Made by a program: the position numbers and the translations under genes
Notes under the pieces: model-generated
Seen by the model: the letters and a program-made list of their open reading frames with translations, nothing else
The model's database searches: none
Told to the model about the DNA's origin: nothing
Assembly (NCBI GenBank): GCA_027623995.1
Contig: JAQBUF010000004.1
Span: 1-64,000 of the forward strand
From: Nitrospirota bacterium
GTDB lineage: Bacteria; Nitrospirota; Nitrospiria; Nitrospirales; UBA8639
DNA: 64,000 nt
Direction: 5' to 3'
Shown: in pieces, positions 33,647-44,922 of the stretch
Layout: the number at the start of each line of letters is the position of its first letter
Position numbering within the stretch: the stretch's first letter is position 1

Positions 33647-33906
33647 GACCACCTTATCGAGCTGTAATATTCGAAAAGAACGGGCAAAAATCGCTGACGA
33701 TTTCAACAGTGAAAGCCGCTCGCGTCACATCGCTGGGGCATTATGGCGAGTGGGATAAAGCGAATCAAGTTGAGACGGCTAGCATTTTCAGGAGCCCTGA
33801 TGAATTGGGGGCAGCGAGGATACTGAAGGAAGGGAAAAGGGAAAAGCAGGGAAGGATACGATCTCAAGGATCCCTGAAATTTCGAGAAGTCTTTACGGGG
33901 AAAGGT

Positions 33907-34566
33907 TCAAGACAAACGAAATATTTGCGCCAAAATACCAGTCCTGGTTGAACTCCCAGTCTTTTTTAACACATGCTTGATATGCTCTTTGACTGTATGT
34001 TCACTAATAACCAGTAGTCTTGCAATCTCTCGATTGGTCTTCCCTTCGGCGACATTCATAATAATTTCAAGTTCCCGGTCTGTCAGATTAAAATATTTTT
34101 GGGCTTCATTCGAGGGTGCCTGCGGTCGCCGACCAAGTCGTTCCAGGAGAATTAAAAAACGCGGTTCATGTTCTTGATGACCGGGGATTAAAAACCCTCG
34201 AAGCAGGACGGGGTGTTCATATTCACCAATCACCCGTCGCAATTGAATCTCATCCACACTTTTCTCAGCATTGATGGACACTGCTTCCTGCTCAATCGCT
34301 CGACATAGGTCAAAAATTTCTTGTGGCAATACCTCATGGCCCATCACGCCATGGGCTGAATCAATCTCAGGGGCAGCATCTCCATTGCGAACACGATCCT
34401 GGTCTACTCTGAACTGATGGCATATTCCTTCGGCCTCGGCATTCATATACAACAAGGACATCGCCCCCGTTAATGACACTACGCCTGGAACCGCCCGCTT
34501 TTCGGCAATCTTTTCAAGCACACCTGACGACTGCGGAGTAGTAATTTTTTTTGACACCTTTGCCAT
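33907..34566 (-). CDS. LuxR-type response regulator with PAS-like N terminus
   Basis: 219 residues. The C-terminal 60 are a LuxR-type helix-turn-helix: FNLTDRELEIIMNVAEGKTNREIARLL and SEHTVKEHIKHVLKKTGSSTRTG (consensus in order). The N-terminal 130 residues have a PAS-like pattern (AMSLLYMNAEAEGI at the start, PRFLILLERLG at the end) and no receiver aspartate. It is a single gene 260 bp from the sigma factor start, on the same strand. The signal is unknown. Confidence 0.88.
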   Translation of the reverse strand: MAKVSKKITTPQSSGVLEKIAEKRAVPGVVSLTGAMSLLYMNAEAEGICHQFRVDQDRVRNGDAAPEIDSAHGVMGHEVLPQEIFDLCRAIEQEAVSINAEKSVDEIQLRRVIGEYEHPVLLRGFLIPGHQEHEPRFLILLERLGRRPQAPSNEAQKYFNLTDRELEIIMNVAEGKTNREIARLLVISEHTVKEHIKHVLKKTGSSTRTGILAQIFRLS

Positions 34567-35425
34567 GCATTTACCTTTTCTTGGCCATCAACAACATACT
34601 CATCACGAAAGGAGGAATCACCACTATTGATCTTTGCCAGGGTGAAAGAACTCTTCATTCCTCCTGGCGCAGGACACATGACTCCTCTCAAATGCCAGGT
34701 GACACGTCTACCAAGATTTATTCGGTTCAAGGGTAACGTTTCTTTATCATCATGATCCCCAGATGGTGCCAACTCCAACAAAGTCTCGCTTGCTTCACCT
34801 CAATGTGCTGTCATCTATTTGAGACTCAGCTCTTTGCCAAAGCCCAATGACGATACCCAGCAGCACAAACATGACCGAATACAGACAAGCAAGCACCATG
34901 ACGCATCTCACTCTAGTATCTGGATACACGATATGGTCTTAGAGAAAATTGGGATCATACGGAATTTATGGTTCTGGCAGCACAATACGATCAAGTGCAC
35001 ATAATTGAATGGAAGCCCTCGTGGGTTATTTTGCCTCTCCATTTACACGACTCTGGTCGTCAAGTCGTTTGTGTAGCTGCAGCATCTTATGCTGCCTCTT
35101 CCAGACGGCAGTGGCCCATGAGGCGTGGGAAGAGGCACGACCCTTCGGTAGGACTCAGGACAGGTAAGATCGTGCAGCTACACCAGAAAGAAACCTCACG
35201 GGAAGGAGATGGCAGGGGCAAGAAGTTTCCTGCATCCAGAATGGATGAAGGAAGGGGCAGAACCATGTTTTCGATATGATCCGAAAAGGCTAATGGAATT
35301 ACGGAGAGTCGTAGGCCGTCGATTTCCACGAAGCCTCACAATACAGAAAAGACCCTGACACTCATGAGATACCCATAGGCATTCCGCATGAACATCAGGG
35401 CCTTACCCGGATGAGTTGGAAAAGC
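34567..35425. other. Long gene-free stretch
   Basis: 860 bp between the LuxR-type gene and bacterioferritin. The family B palindrome at 35071-35183 is the only structure I can name. Short open frames here have no ribosome site or recognisable sequence. The first 150 bp should hold the LuxR-type promoter. Confidence 0.5.
35071..35183. repeat. Long palindromic repeat, family B, copy 2
   Basis: Ends are a perfect inverted repeat, GTGTAGCTGC (35071-35080) and GCAGCTACAC (35174-35183). Inside, CTGCCTCTTCC is balanced by GGAAGAGGCA. It matches copy 1 (11441-11527) read on the other strand, with about 25 extra bases in the centre right. Confidence 0.75.
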
Positions 35426-35905
35426 TTAACTCTCTTCTTTTTTAATCTGTTCGCTCAGATAGTTTTGAAGACCAACCTGCTTGATGGTTTCAATTTGCGT
35501 TTCAATCCAGTCAATATGCTCTTCTTCGTCCTTCACCATCTCTTCGAGCATATGACGGGTCGTATAGTCATTGACTTTCACACAATGAATAATCCCCTCC
35601 GTCATCAACTTGACCATGGATTTTTCTTTATCAAGATCGGACTTCAATTGCTCAGGCACGGTTTCTCCAATTTTGACCGTTCCAAGCCGCTGCATATTCG
35701 GCAGCCCATCCAGATACAGGATATGATCGATGATCACTTGAGCGTCTTTCATTTCTCCAAAGCTTCTATCCAGCACGTGATGATGAAGTCGCTCGTACCC
35801 CCAGTTCTTACACATCTTGGCGTGTAGGAAGTACTGATTGATGACGGTGAGTTCTTCCGTCAAAATCTTATTCAGTAAATTGATCACCCCTTCTTTGGCT
35901 TTCAT
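35426..35905 (-). CDS. bfr: Bacterioferritin
   Basis: About 159 residues from the ATG at 35905, which has AAAGGGGG upstream. Four-helix ferritin with bacterioferritin features: E18 in LTEELTVINQYFLHAKM, E51 and the heme ligand M52 in GEMKD, E94, and E127 and H130 in DEEEHIDW, plus the C-terminal IETIKQVGLQNYLSEQ. The ferroxidase residue His54 of E. coli Bfr is Asp here. It should store or detoxify iron. A single gene with long non-coding flanks on both sides. Confidence 0.93.
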   Translation of the reverse strand: MKAKEGVINLLNKILTEELTVINQYFLHAKMCKNWGYERLHHHVLDRSFGEMKDAQVIIDHILYLDGLPNMQRLGTVKIGETVPEQLKSDLDKEKSMVKLMTEGIIHCVKVNDYTTRHMLEEMVKDEEEHIDWIETQIETIKQVGLQNYLSEQIKKEES

Positions 35906-36072
35906 ACCGGCCCCCTTTCTGCTTTCCAACCTGAAACGTTATCCATATTTTCAAAATGCCCTTCCAAGAAAATCTGACCTGTATTCTTTGCGAACACAGA
36001 TTCATGCTACCTCTCATTTTCGGAATCTGTCAATAGAATACTTTAGGTATTTTTCCTTAATCATGATTCTCT

Positions 36073-36124
36073 TTCTCAACTTCGCTGACTTAGATTCTCA
36101 AGTTCGCTGATTTGAATTTTCAAC
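36073..36124. repeat. Three degenerate 22-bp tandem repeats
   Basis: TTCTCAAC (36073), TTCTCAAG (36095) and TTTTCAAC (36117) recur at an exact 22-bp period; the first two units also share TTCGCTGA. The period is about two helical turns. They lie between bfr and the DUF255-AKR gene and may be binding sites of a regulator. Confidence 0.45.
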
Positions 36125-36220
36125 TTCAGGATACGATCTTAAAAAAAGATATTCTAGAAAGTATTCATGTGTGGTTCACTCAGTTGACCAATATTCTTTT
36201 CCAGTGTTACCGTCGACGTC

Positions 36221-39200
36221 ATGTCTGACACTCATAAAAATCGCCCCGCAAATCGCCTCATTCACGAAACCAGTCCTTACTTGCTGCAACATGCCTACAA
36301 TCCCGTTGATTGGTATCCTTGGGGCGAAGAAGCGCTCACGCGAGCACAAACCGAAGGCAAACCCATCCTGCTTTCCATCGGGTATTCTGCCTGCCATTGG
36401 TGTCACGTCATGGAGCGAGAATCGTTTGAGAATGACGAAATCGCCACATTGATGAATCAAGACTATGTCTGCGTGAAAGTGGATCGAGAAGAACGCCCTG
36501 ACCTCGACGAAATTTATATGCAAGCCACCCTGGCCATGAACCAAGGAAACGGTGGGTGGCCCATGACCGTTTTTTTAACCCCGGATCAACAACCGATCTT
36601 TGCAGGTACCTATTTCCCACCGACGGATAAATGGGGACGCCCAGGCTTTGGTACGGTCTTGAAAAAAATCGCAGAAGGTTGGCACAAAGACCGCGCGGAA
36701 ATTGTTGAAACCGCCACTCGGTTTACCACGCGATTGCAGAAATCCATTCAAGTCCCCTCGCCCACTACCGTAGGACAAGCAGAGCTGGATGCTGGAACAG
36801 AGCAATTCGCCAAAAATTTTGATCCGGTCTTTGGGGGATTTGGGCAAGCGCCAAAATTTCCACCTGCCACTGGCCTTTCATTTCTTCTTCAACATTATCG
36901 TCAAACCGGACATGACCATACCTTACACATGGTGCGCAAAACCCTTGATGCCATGGCTGCCGGTGGCATGTATGACCACATGGCGGGAGGATTTTCACGC
37001 TATTCTACCGATGAGCGTTGGCTAGTCCCGCATTTTGAAAAAATGCTGTATGACAATTCACTGCTGGCCAAAACCTATGTCGAAGCCTATCAGGTCACCC
37101 AAGACGCCAATTACCACCGAGTGGCCACGGAGATCCTCGATTACATCATTCGAGAAATGACTTCTCCTGAAGGTGGATTCTACTCAGCCACCGATGCCGA
37201 CTCTGAAGGCGTGGAAGGCAAGTTCTTTGTTTGGGATCCAGAGCAAATTCAATCGATGGCTTCATCTGCTGAAGACGCCACACGCTTTTGCGCCTATTAC
37301 GACATCACGGACGATGGCAATTGGGAACATCATAGCATCCCCAATACCCCTCGCTCTCTTGATGCCGTGGCTCAAGAATTGGGTTGTTCTCCGGAGGAAC
37401 TCCAGCAGACTATTGACCGGGTACGTCCCGTTGTTTACGAGGCTCGACTGAAACGCATCCCTCCAGGTCTCGATGACAAAATCATCACCGCCTGGAATGG
37501 CATGATGATCAGCGCCATGGCCGAAGCCGCTCGTGTCTTTGGCCAAGCCCAATACTTGAATGCAGCCACCAAGGCTGCCGATTTCCTTCTTCGAACTCTT
37601 TCAAGACCAAATGGTGGACTGTATCGAACGTGCCGAGAGAACAAAGCCCACTTAGATGCCTACCTTGAAGATTATGCCTTTCTCATCGAAGCCCTCATTG
37701 ATGTCTACGAAGCAGGGGGGAGCGAAAAATATTTAGCCGAAGCCGTCCGACTGGCTGAACGGCTGCTCCAAGATTTTTCCGATCAGGAACATGGCGGATT
37801 TTTCACGACCGCGAAGGATCATGAAACCCTTATCCTTCGAAGTCGTGAAGGCCCCGATGGTGCCACACCCAGCGGAAATGCCGTGGCCGCCATGGCTTTG
37901 GCTCGGCTTTCGTTTCACTTTGGACGAGAAGATTTTCGTGACGCCGCAACGCAAGCCATTCGAGCCTATGGCCAACAGATCGCTCAAATCCCACGTGGCT
38001 TTCCGAAGACGTTAATTGCCTCGGACCTACTTCTCAAAGGCCCTGTTGAATTAGCTTTGGTAGGCACCGCAGGGGAATCTGGTTTGGAAGCTCTGTCCAA
38101 AGAACTTCGGCGCCATTTCGTACCGAATCGCGTCATCGCTCATCTTGATCCCAATCAATCCAAGTCCACACACCCACTACTGAAAGACAAAACCCTTGTG
38201 CAGGGCAAGCCAGCACTCTATATCTGCCGAAACTTCGCCTGTGCAGCACCGATTACCGACCCGAAGCTGATCGAGCAAGCCTTGGCCAATCATCTAAATC
38301 CTTCTTCCAATTCGCCCGAAGCCCAAACTACCAGGCTCAAAGCCTCCGGACTCCCAGGGAAAGCGACACCGCAGGGAACCGGAGCCTATGTCTCACGCAT
38401 CTTATCCAGCGCATTGGCCATACGACCATCAGCCACTGGCTATACACCTTTGGGATCAACAGGCCTCACCACGTCTCGACTTGGGTTTGGAGGCTACCGC
38501 ATCACCGAAGGGCAAGATGAACACCGAGAAGCCCTACGTAAAGCCCTTCGTGAAGGATGCAATCTCATCGACACTTCAACGAACTATACCGATGGAAGCA
38601 GCGAGCGATTAATTGGTGGTGTGCTGAAAGAATTCATTGCCAAACAAGAAATCACACGGGAAGAAACAATTGTGGTCTCGAAGATCGGCTACGTACAAGG
38701 CCAGAATCTCACTCGGGCCGAAGCCAAGGAACAAGCAGGGCAGGCCTATCCAGACATGGTGAAATATGGCGAGGGCATATGGCATTGTCTCCACCCTGAA
38801 TTTCTTGAAGATCAACTCACTCTTTCCCTCGATCGCCTCGGACTAGAAACGCTCGACATATGTTTACTTCACAACCCAGAGTACTTTCTTTCCGACGCCA
38901 AAAATCGAAAACTAACTGTTGATGAAAAAAAACTCCACGAATTGAGGCGCGAATTCTATCGTCGCCTGCAACAAGCTTTCAGGTGTTTTGAAGAACAGGT
39001 GACGGCCGGACGGCTTCAATACTATGGCGTCTCGTCCAACACCTCAACGGCATCTCCAGATGACCCAGAAGCCACCTCACTCTCTCGAATGCTTGAATGT
39101 GCACAAGCCGCGGCCCAAGATCTTGGGAAAGCCTCGCATGCGTTTCGAGTCTTGCAACTCCCCATGAACTTATTTGAATCAGGGGCGTTGCTCACTCCCA

Positions 39201-39922
39201 ACACTGACAGTGAAGGGACACAGACTGTGTTGGAATTTTCTCAGCAAGAACAGATTGCAATATTGGTGAATCGGCCACTCAACGCGATTCCCTCCAAGCA
39301 TCGCGGCATGATTCGGTTGGCCGATCCACACACCGAACCAGTTGAATCCACCTTTGAGGAACAACATGACCTGCTCGCCACCTTGGAAGAGGAATTTCGG
39401 AAAGACTTTGTCCCGCATATTCCCTACTCCGGCAAGGGTCTCGAACCAAAAGACTTTTTTTCGTTCACGGAAGAACTCAAAAGCCTTCGCCCTCGACTCC
39501 AGGGGCTTGAACACTGGGATCAAATTGAATCACAGATGATTGCGCCACACGTGAATCAAGCACTCCAAGTCGTCACCAAACACCTTGGTGAGGATCACGC
39601 CAACGCATGGAAGAATTGGCAAAACCGCTACATTCCTAAACTCGTGACGTTGTTTCTCGTGTTGCGAAAAGAATCCGCTCAAAAAAACATCGAGGCTATT
39701 ACCGCAATATCCGGACTCATCGATCCCCTTATCCCAGAAGACCAACGCTCCGAAACGATTTCCCGCAAAGCCCTCTGGACACTCACCAGCACTCCAGGTG
39801 TCACTTGTGTGCTTAATGGCATGCGAACAACCCACTATGTAGATGATGCACTAAAAGTCTTGACCTGGGCCCCTCATCCCACGCCTCGAGACATATATGA
39901 AATAATCCAACATCCTCAGTAA
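36221..39922 (+). CDS. Fusion protein: DUF255/YyaL thioredoxin-glycosidase-like part and aldo-keto reductase
   Basis: 1233 residues. Residues 1 to about 690 are a complete DUF255/YyaL protein. These are an N-terminal thioredoxin-like domain ([21 protein letters not shown], active site SACHWCHVM near residue 58, [13 protein letters not shown]) and an alpha/alpha-barrel ([34 protein letters not shown]). After a linker, an aldo-keto reductase starts at about residue 743 ([17 protein letters not shown]), with [15 protein letters not shown], a Lys in [15 protein letters not shown] and GVSSNTS. Both parts are full-length for their families. I know DUF255 proteins as stand-alone chains of about 680 residues, so this fusion is unusual. 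The end is convergent with comEC, overlapping by 7 bp. Confidence 0.88.
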   Translation: MSDTHKNRPANRLIHETSPYLLQHAYNPVDWYPWGEEALTRAQTEGKPILLSIGYSACHWCHVMERESFENDEIATLMNQDYVCVKVDREERPDLDEIYMQATLAMNQGNGGWPMTVFLTPDQQPIFAGTYFPPTDKWGRPGFGTVLKKIAEGWHKDRAEIVETATRFTTRLQKSIQVPSPTTVGQAELDAGTEQFAKNFDPVFGGFGQAPKFPPATGLSFLLQHYRQTGHDHTLHMVRKTLDAMAAGGMYDHMAGGFSRYSTDERWLVPHFEKMLYDNSLLAKTYVEAYQVTQDANYHRVATEILDYIIREMTSPEGGFYSATDADSEGVEGKFFVWDPEQIQSMASSAEDATRFCAYYDITDDGNWEHHSIPNTPRSLDAVAQELGCSPEELQQTIDRVRPVVYEARLKRIPPGLDDKIITAWNGMMISAMAEAARVFGQAQYLNAATKAADFLLRTLSRPNGGLYRTCRENKAHLDAYLEDYAFLIEALIDVYEAGGSEKYLAEAVRLAERLLQDFSDQEHGGFFTTAKDHETLILRSREGPDGATPSGNAVAAMALARLSFHFGREDFRDAATQAIRAYGQQIAQIPRGFPKTLIASDLLLKGPVELALVGTAGESGLEALSKELRRHFVPNRVIAHLDPNQSKSTHPLLKDKTLVQGKPALYICRNFACAAPITDPKLIEQALANHLNPSSNSPEAQTTRLKASGLPGKATPQGTGAYVSRILSSALAIRPSATGYTPLGSTGLTTSRLGFGGYRITEGQDEHREALRKALREGCNLIDTSTNYTDGSSERLIGGVLKEFIAKQEITREETIVVSKIGYVQGQNLTRAEAKEQAGQAYPDMVKYGEGIWHCLHPEFLEDQLTLSLDRLGLETLDICLLHNPEYFLSDAKNRKLTVDEKKLHELRREFYRRLQQAFRCFEEQVTAGRLQYYGVSSNTSTASPDDPEATSLSRMLECAQAAAQDLGKASHAFRVLQLPMNLFESGALLTPNTDSEGTQTVLEFSQQEQIAILVNRPLNAIPSKHRGMIRLADPHTEPVESTFEEQHDLLATLEEEFRKDFVPHIPYSGKGLEPKDFFSFTEELKSLRPRLQGLEHWDQIESQMIAPHVNQALQVVTKHLGEDHANAWKNWQNRYIPKLVTLFLVLRKESAQKNIEAITAISGLIDPLIPEDQRSETISRKALWTLTSTPGVTCVLNGMRTTHYVDDALKVLTWAPHPTPRDIYEIIQHPQ

Positions 39923-42483
39923 ACACCAGACCACTTCCCCCACAACCGTCGTAAGTTCTTGGCTTCTTGTTGAAGAACATTCCTATCTAAATCGACCACA
40001 GAAAGAACCTGGGCTTGGGTTGTTTGGATCACGGTCTCAGTGGAATGTAATTTCTGACTCACCATCACGGCTCCATCCCGATCGGTCCGATACACTTCCA
40101 TGCCTTTTTGGTCATAGTGTTTGAGAACCGAGGACGCAGGATGCCCATATCGATTCCGCTGTCCAGCAGACACCACGGCTATCTTTGCCGTCAATTGATT
40201 GAACCAATCTTTGCTGAATGAACTTTTCGCCCCATGATGAGGGATCTTGACCAGCGTCGCGCTTTGGACATCGGATTCGTTAGCCATTCGTTCCAATGAT
40301 TCGACTTCGGCATCAGCATTCAGCAAGATTGAATGGTTTCCACAGGTAAGACTCAACACCACCGACAAATTATTCAGTTCAGCTCCACTGTGATTTTCAG
40401 GAAAGGGTTGAGACATTCCACTCTCTTTTCTGGGTGGATTGAGCGACCGTAACTGACAGGTGCTCCCTTCAATAAGATCTTGTCCAGCCCAGGCCACCTG
40501 CTCGATTAGCCTGTTCTCATCCACGACGTTGCTCAATCTTTGATAAAATGGTTCAACTCGTGGAACGCCATTAGTCCAATAGTGACCAACATCGAAATGC
40601 TGGATGATCCAAGCCAGCCCTCCGACATGATCAAGTTGAGGATGGGTGGCGACAAGATGATCAATTTTTCGAATGCCTCGATCCCACAAGTAGGGCCCAA
40701 CCACCATTCGTCCCATATCCCAACGCTCGTATGCGACACCTCCGTCAATAAGCACCGTTTGTCCATCAGGCAATTCAAGGAGCGTGGCATCTCCTTGCCC
40801 AACGTCAAGAAACGTCGTGCGCAGAGTATCGTCATAAACGATGAGCCGAGGAGACCATATCCACCAGACGATAAGCCCCATAAGGATAACCGCGCTAGCC
40901 CAACGAAGCACTGGCCGATGATGGAGAAACACGAAGAGGAGGCACAGGTAAAATCCAACAATCGCCAAAGGTGCCGGCGAGGCCACATGCCACTCTGCAC
41001 CTGGTGCACGCGCAATGAAGTGAACTAAAACACTCAATCCATCGAGAATGAGTTGGCTCAGCCAGGCCAAGGGGAGACTTTCGAGATCAAATACTAAGGC
41101 GAGAATCGACGATAGTAATCCGAGCGGCACCACAAACAACCCAACGAACGGCACCACGGCCATGTTCGCCACCACGCCAAGCCAGGCCACCTGATTAAAG
41201 TAATACGCAACGAGCGGCAGCGTCGCCAGCGTCGCGGCACAGGAAATGAGAAGATACTGATGTAACCAAGTCTGTATTCTTTCACCAAACGATTGAACAT
41301 CCTCACATTCTTCTTCAGACCCCTGTGTAAGTTGAATGGCCAAGGCAATGGCCAAGGCAATGGCCAAGACTGACACGTATGACAATTGAAACGACAAGTC
41401 ATAGATCAGCATGGGATCGAACAATGTCGCGAGTAAGACTGACACTCCCAACGCCATGATAATCTGACGTTCGTGACCAAACCACACCGCTAACAGGTAC
41501 AACGCGATCATGACGAGCGATCGAACCGTCGCCACCTGGGCCCCCGATAGCAGGGTGTAAAATACAACCAAAGGAAGAGTAATCACCACCGCCAGTTGTT
41601 TCGGTGTGATTCGGCAAGAAAGCCGCTCCAACCATGGCGCCGGCATACGCCGGGTCAACCCCCGGACCGACATAAAGGACAAAAACGCCAACAACCCCAA
41701 ATGAGAACCAGAGATGGAAATAATATGGACGGTCCCCGTCGTCATGAAATCGTCCCGAACCTCTTGGTCAATATAACTTTGTTCCCCGACAATCATTCCG
41801 AGAAACAAACCTCGTGCAGGATCAGTGAGATTCGATAATACGGCTTGACGAACCTGGTTTCGCCATTGATCAATCCGGCTCCAGAACAATGCCGTTAGGT
41901 TAGTTGAGTCTGGAGAAATGACGTGGATTTGATCTGGCCCCTTCACCATAGCCACCGCCTCAACCCCGCGTTGCTGAAGGTAGGCACCATAGTCAAACCC
42001 CCCGGTATTTCTGGTCCCAAAAGGCGCACGCAGACGAGCCCTGACCGTAATGTCATCTCCACGATGCACATGAGCATCAGGCTCACGCCAGGTGAGTCGG
42101 AGTAAACCCTGAACCTTCTTCTTCATTTCACCTTCACCAATGGAGATGACTTGCACCAGCATAGTCATACGTCCTGGCGCATGCTGAACTGGTTCAGCAA
42201 CCAGACCTGACAGCCATACTTCTTCCTCGCCAGCAGTAGAAAGAAGAACCATGGAGGATTTGCCCCATTCGCCGATTGTCCAAAAACCAACACCGGCCAA
42301 AAGACAAACATAGAGGATGAGGCTTGTTTGTGATGTAAGGCCGTCTTTGCGCTCACACCAGGTCAACCCAATGGCGAGCCCAATGAAAATGGTCATCACG
42401 AAAAAAGGAATGTAGGGAAGATAGGAACCCAGCCAGAGTCCTAGAAGGAACGACACAACACGGGGAAGGAGAGTTGATGACAC
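39916..42483 (-). CDS. comEC: DNA internalization protein ComEC/Rec2
   Basis: 855 residues with the ComEC domain order: two N-terminal membrane helices and a DUF4131 beta domain, the polytopic competence domain ([47 protein letters not shown]), and a C-terminal metallo-beta-lactamase domain ([40 protein letters not shown]). It transports single-stranded DNA across the inner membrane during transformation. The length is full. It is the last gene of the long minus-strand run, 17 bp after glmM. No other competence gene is in the window. Confidence 0.95.
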   Translation of the reverse strand: MSSTLLPRVVSFLLGLWLGSYLPYIPFFVMTIFIGLAIGLTWCERKDGLTSQTSLILYVCLLAGVGFWTIGEWGKSSMVLLSTAGEEEVWLSGLVAEPVQHAPGRMTMLVQVISIGEGEMKKKVQGLLRLTWREPDAHVHRGDDITVRARLRAPFGTRNTGGFDYGAYLQQRGVEAVAMVKGPDQIHVISPDSTNLTALFWSRIDQWRNQVRQAVLSNLTDPARGLFLGMIVGEQSYIDQEVRDDFMTTGTVHIISISGSHLGLLAFLSFMSVRGLTRRMPAPWLERLSCRITPKQLAVVITLPLVVFYTLLSGAQVATVRSLVMIALYLLAVWFGHERQIIMALGVSVLLATLFDPMLIYDLSFQLSYVSVLAIALAIALAIQLTQGSEEECEDVQSFGERIQTWLHQYLLISCAATLATLPLVAYYFNQVAWLGVVANMAVVPFVGLFVVPLGLLSSILALVFDLESLPLAWLSQLILDGLSVLVHFIARAPGAEWHVASPAPLAIVGFYLCLLFVFLHHRPVLRWASAVILMGLIVWWIWSPRLIVYDDTLRTTFLDVGQGDATLLELPDGQTVLIDGGVAYERWDMGRMVVGPYLWDRGIRKIDHLVATHPQLDHVGGLAWIIQHFDVGHYWTNGVPRVEPFYQRLSNVVDENRLIEQVAWAGQDLIEGSTCQLRSLNPPRKESGMSQPFPENHSGAELNNLSVVLSLTCGNHSILLNADAEVESLERMANESDVQSATLVKIPHHGAKSSFSKDWFNQLTAKIAVVSAGQRNRYGHPASSVLKHYDQKGMEVYRTDRDGAVMVSQKLHSTETVIQTTQAQVLSVVDLDRNVLQQEAKNLRRLWGKWSGVY

Positions 42484-42500
42484 GAAAATCAGGAGGAATC

Positions 42501-43850
42501 CTAGCCGATTGTGGCTTTGACCACTTCGACTAATTCATCTGCCACTTGGCGAATTTGCGCATCATTTTGTCCCTCGACCATCACGCGAACAAGTGACTCC
42601 GTTCCGGAATAGCGGACGAGCACTCGGCCCGTTCCATTCAGTGATTTTTCGCAGGATCGGATCGCATTTTGGAGCTCGGGAATAGTGGAAAGATCTGGTT
42701 TGCGACTCACATCAACTCCAAGTAATACCTGAGGGACCGCCTCCATACATTGGGCAATAGCAGAAAGGGGACGCTCAGCACGTTTCACCAATTTCAGCAT
42801 TTGCAGGCCGGAAATCAACCCATCTCCAGTCGTGTTGTAATCCAAGAAAATAAAATGCCCTGATTGTTCACCTCCCAGATTGTAGCCATTGGCCAGCATC
42901 TGTTCGAGAATGTAGCGATCACCCACGGGAGTGCGAATGAGAGAAATTTGCCTTTTTTGTAAAGCCGCCTCAAAACCAAAATTACTCATGACCGTTCCCA
43001 CAATTGTGTGTTTTTCCAAACGACCACGTTCCTGAAGGTCAAAGGCGAACGCAGCTAAGGCCTGATCCCCAGTGACCACCTCACCCTGTTCTTGAACAAA
43101 GACCGCTCGATCCGCATCACCATCTAGAGCGATGCCAACATCCGCTCCTTGTGCCAGAACTTCCTCTTGGAGGCGTTTCGGACACATGGCACCAAAGCCC
43201 GCATTGATGTTGGTCCCACTCGGCTCATCACCGATCACAAACACCTCAGCCCCCAACTCTCGCACCACTTTGGGGAACACGGAATATCCGGCGCCATGGG
43301 CACAATCAAGCACAACCTTGAGGCCTTGAAAATCAATTTCACGCGGAAGGGATCGCTTGACGAATTCAATATACCGACCCTCCGCATCATCAATGCGGTA
43401 GGCTTTTCCAACCGCCTCCGCCGTAGGACGAAGATGCTCGATTTCGTTTGACAGAATGAGTTCTTCCACTCGAAGCTCCACTTCATCAGGAAGCTTAAAC
43501 CCATCGTTGGAAAAAAACTTGATGCCATTGTCTTGATAGGGGTTATGGGAAGCCGAGATCATGACTCCGGCATCGGCACGAAGGCTTCGAGTTAAAAATG
43601 CTACCCCTGGAGTAGGCATTGGCCCAACAAGCAACACATCTACCCCCATAGAGCAAATCCCAGAAATCAACGCGGCTTCCAACATATACCCAGACAGTCG
43701 AGTATCTTTCCCAATGACAATTTGGTGACGACCCTCACGTCGCTTAAACATATGCGCAACTGCCCGCCCCAACTTCATGGCGGTCTCACTGGTCATAGGT
43801 TCTAAGTTTGCGATACCTCGAACACCGTCTGTTCCAAATAACTTCCGCAT
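42501..43850 (-). CDS. glmM: Phosphoglucosamine mutase
   Basis: 449 residues. It converts glucosamine-6-phosphate to glucosamine-1-phosphate for peptidoglycan and LPS precursors. Seen: N-terminal [12 protein letters not shown], the phosphoserine loop [16 protein letters not shown] (Ser101), the metal loop DGDADR, GGEQSGH for sugar binding and C-terminal [12 protein letters not shown]. All four domains are intact. It follows folP by 18 bp, a gene order common in many bacteria (ftsH-folP-glmM). Confidence 0.97.
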   Translation of the reverse strand: MRKLFGTDGVRGIANLEPMTSETAMKLGRAVAHMFKRREGRHQIVIGKDTRLSGYMLEAALISGICSMGVDVLLVGPMPTPGVAFLTRSLRADAGVMISASHNPYQDNGIKFFSNDGFKLPDEVELRVEELILSNEIEHLRPTAEAVGKAYRIDDAEGRYIEFVKRSLPREIDFQGLKVVLDCAHGAGYSVFPKVVRELGAEVFVIGDEPSGTNINAGFGAMCPKRLQEEVLAQGADVGIALDGDADRAVFVQEQGEVVTGDQALAAFAFDLQERGRLEKHTIVGTVMSNFGFEAALQKRQISLIRTPVGDRYILEQMLANGYNLGGEQSGHFIFLDYNTTGDGLISGLQMLKLVKRAERPLSAIAQCMEAVPQVLLGVDVSRKPDLSTIPELQNAIRSCEKSLNGTGRVLVRYSGTESLVRVMVEGQNDAQIRQVADELVEVVKATIG

Positions 43851-43868
43851 GCACTCTCCTTCGATTCG

Positions 43869-44741
43869 CTAATTCAAATAAGCGTGTTTAATTGCCGTAG
43901 TCATGGTCACGACATCACGCATCTGCGCGACATCATGAACGCGAACAATGTTGGCACCGTGTAACACCGACGTGGCCACGGCTGCGGCCGTGCCCATCAT
44001 CCGATCAGGAATAGGTCGTTCCAAGACCGAGCCAATAAACGACTTATGTGAGACCCCAACCAACAGAGGTTGCCCTAAACTCTTGAAGGATGACAGACCG
44101 TTCAAAAGCTGAAGATTCTGATCGATATTTTTGGCAAACCCAATTCCCGGGTCAATCAGAATTTGCTCACGGCTAATCCCGTAGGATTCAGCGACATTGA
44201 TCCGTTCTCGTAAAAACGCCTTTACTTCCTCTACGACATTATCATAGCCACAACAGTCCTGCATGGTATCTGGATCACCCTGCATATGCATCAACACAAT
44301 TCCGGCCTGAAATTCTGCCACCACGGTCCCCATATCCGAACTAAACCTTAACGCACTAATATCGTTAATAAGGTTAACGCCCCAATCAAGAGCCTTCCTT
44401 GCCACTTCCGCTTTTCTGGTATCAACGGAAATGGGTACCGGGCATTGCTTCCCAAGAATTTGCAGTATGGGGCGAAGACGTCGAAGTTCCTCTCCCGCAT
44501 CAACACCCTTTGAGCCAGGCTTTGAAGATTCCGCCCCGACATCTATGATATCTACGCCCTCCTCGACCATTTTCTGTGCCCGATCAAGGGCATGGCGAGG
44601 ATCAAGGAAACGGCCTCCATCAGAGAAGGAGTCAGGGGTGATATTTAGGACTCCCATGACTAAGGCGCGTTGGCCAAGAGCGATTTTTCGGCCACCAGCA
44701 CGAATCCACCGTTCAGTGACATCTACAACTGAACCTGACAT
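43869..44741 (-). CDS. folP: Dihydropteroate synthase
   Basis: 290 residues. It joins para-aminobenzoate to the pterin pyrophosphate in folate synthesis. TIM-barrel motifs in order: VMGVLNITPDSFSDGGRF, DIIDVGAESSKPGSKGV, ISVDTRKAEVA, INDISALRF, VLMHMQGDP and ILIDPGIGFAKN, ending with RVHDVAQMRDV. All catalytic loops are present. It lies between ftsH (180 bp upstream, with a hairpin) and glmM. Confidence 0.96.
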   Translation of the reverse strand: MSGSVVDVTERWIRAGGRKIALGQRALVMGVLNITPDSFSDGGRFLDPRHALDRAQKMVEEGVDIIDVGAESSKPGSKGVDAGEELRRLRPILQILGKQCPVPISVDTRKAEVARKALDWGVNLINDISALRFSSDMGTVVAEFQAGIVLMHMQGDPDTMQDCCGYDNVVEEVKAFLRERINVAESYGISREQILIDPGIGFAKNIDQNLQLLNGLSSFKSLGQPLLVGVSHKSFIGSVLERPIPDRMMGTAAAVATSVLHGANIVRVHDVAQMRDVVTMTTAIKHAYLN

Positions 44742-44840
44742 GAAAGCACACTCCTCGGAAAGGGAGACTAACGATTCAATCGGATATCAGGAAAACATCC
44801 TTGAGAAAGGAGGAGAGTATAAGAAATGATGGGAAATGTG

Positions 44841-44871
44841 AAGGCCTGGACCAATTTTAGATCCAGGCCTT
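44841..44871. terminator. Perfect 10-bp stem between ftsH and folP
   Basis: AAGGCCTGGA (44841-44850) and TCCAGGCCTT (44862-44871) form a strong stem with an 11-nt loop. On the minus strand only a weak T tract follows, so it may be a partial terminator or a processing site rather than a full stop for the operon. Confidence 0.5.
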
Positions 44872-44922
44872 ATTTCTACTTATTGAAAAATTTGTGAAGA
44901 AATCGTCCAGAGCACGAACAAC

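Noticed and set aside
34479..34781. 100-codon open frame upstream of the LuxR-type gene
   Set aside because: It overlaps the start of the LuxR-type gene in another frame and has no ribosome site or family match.
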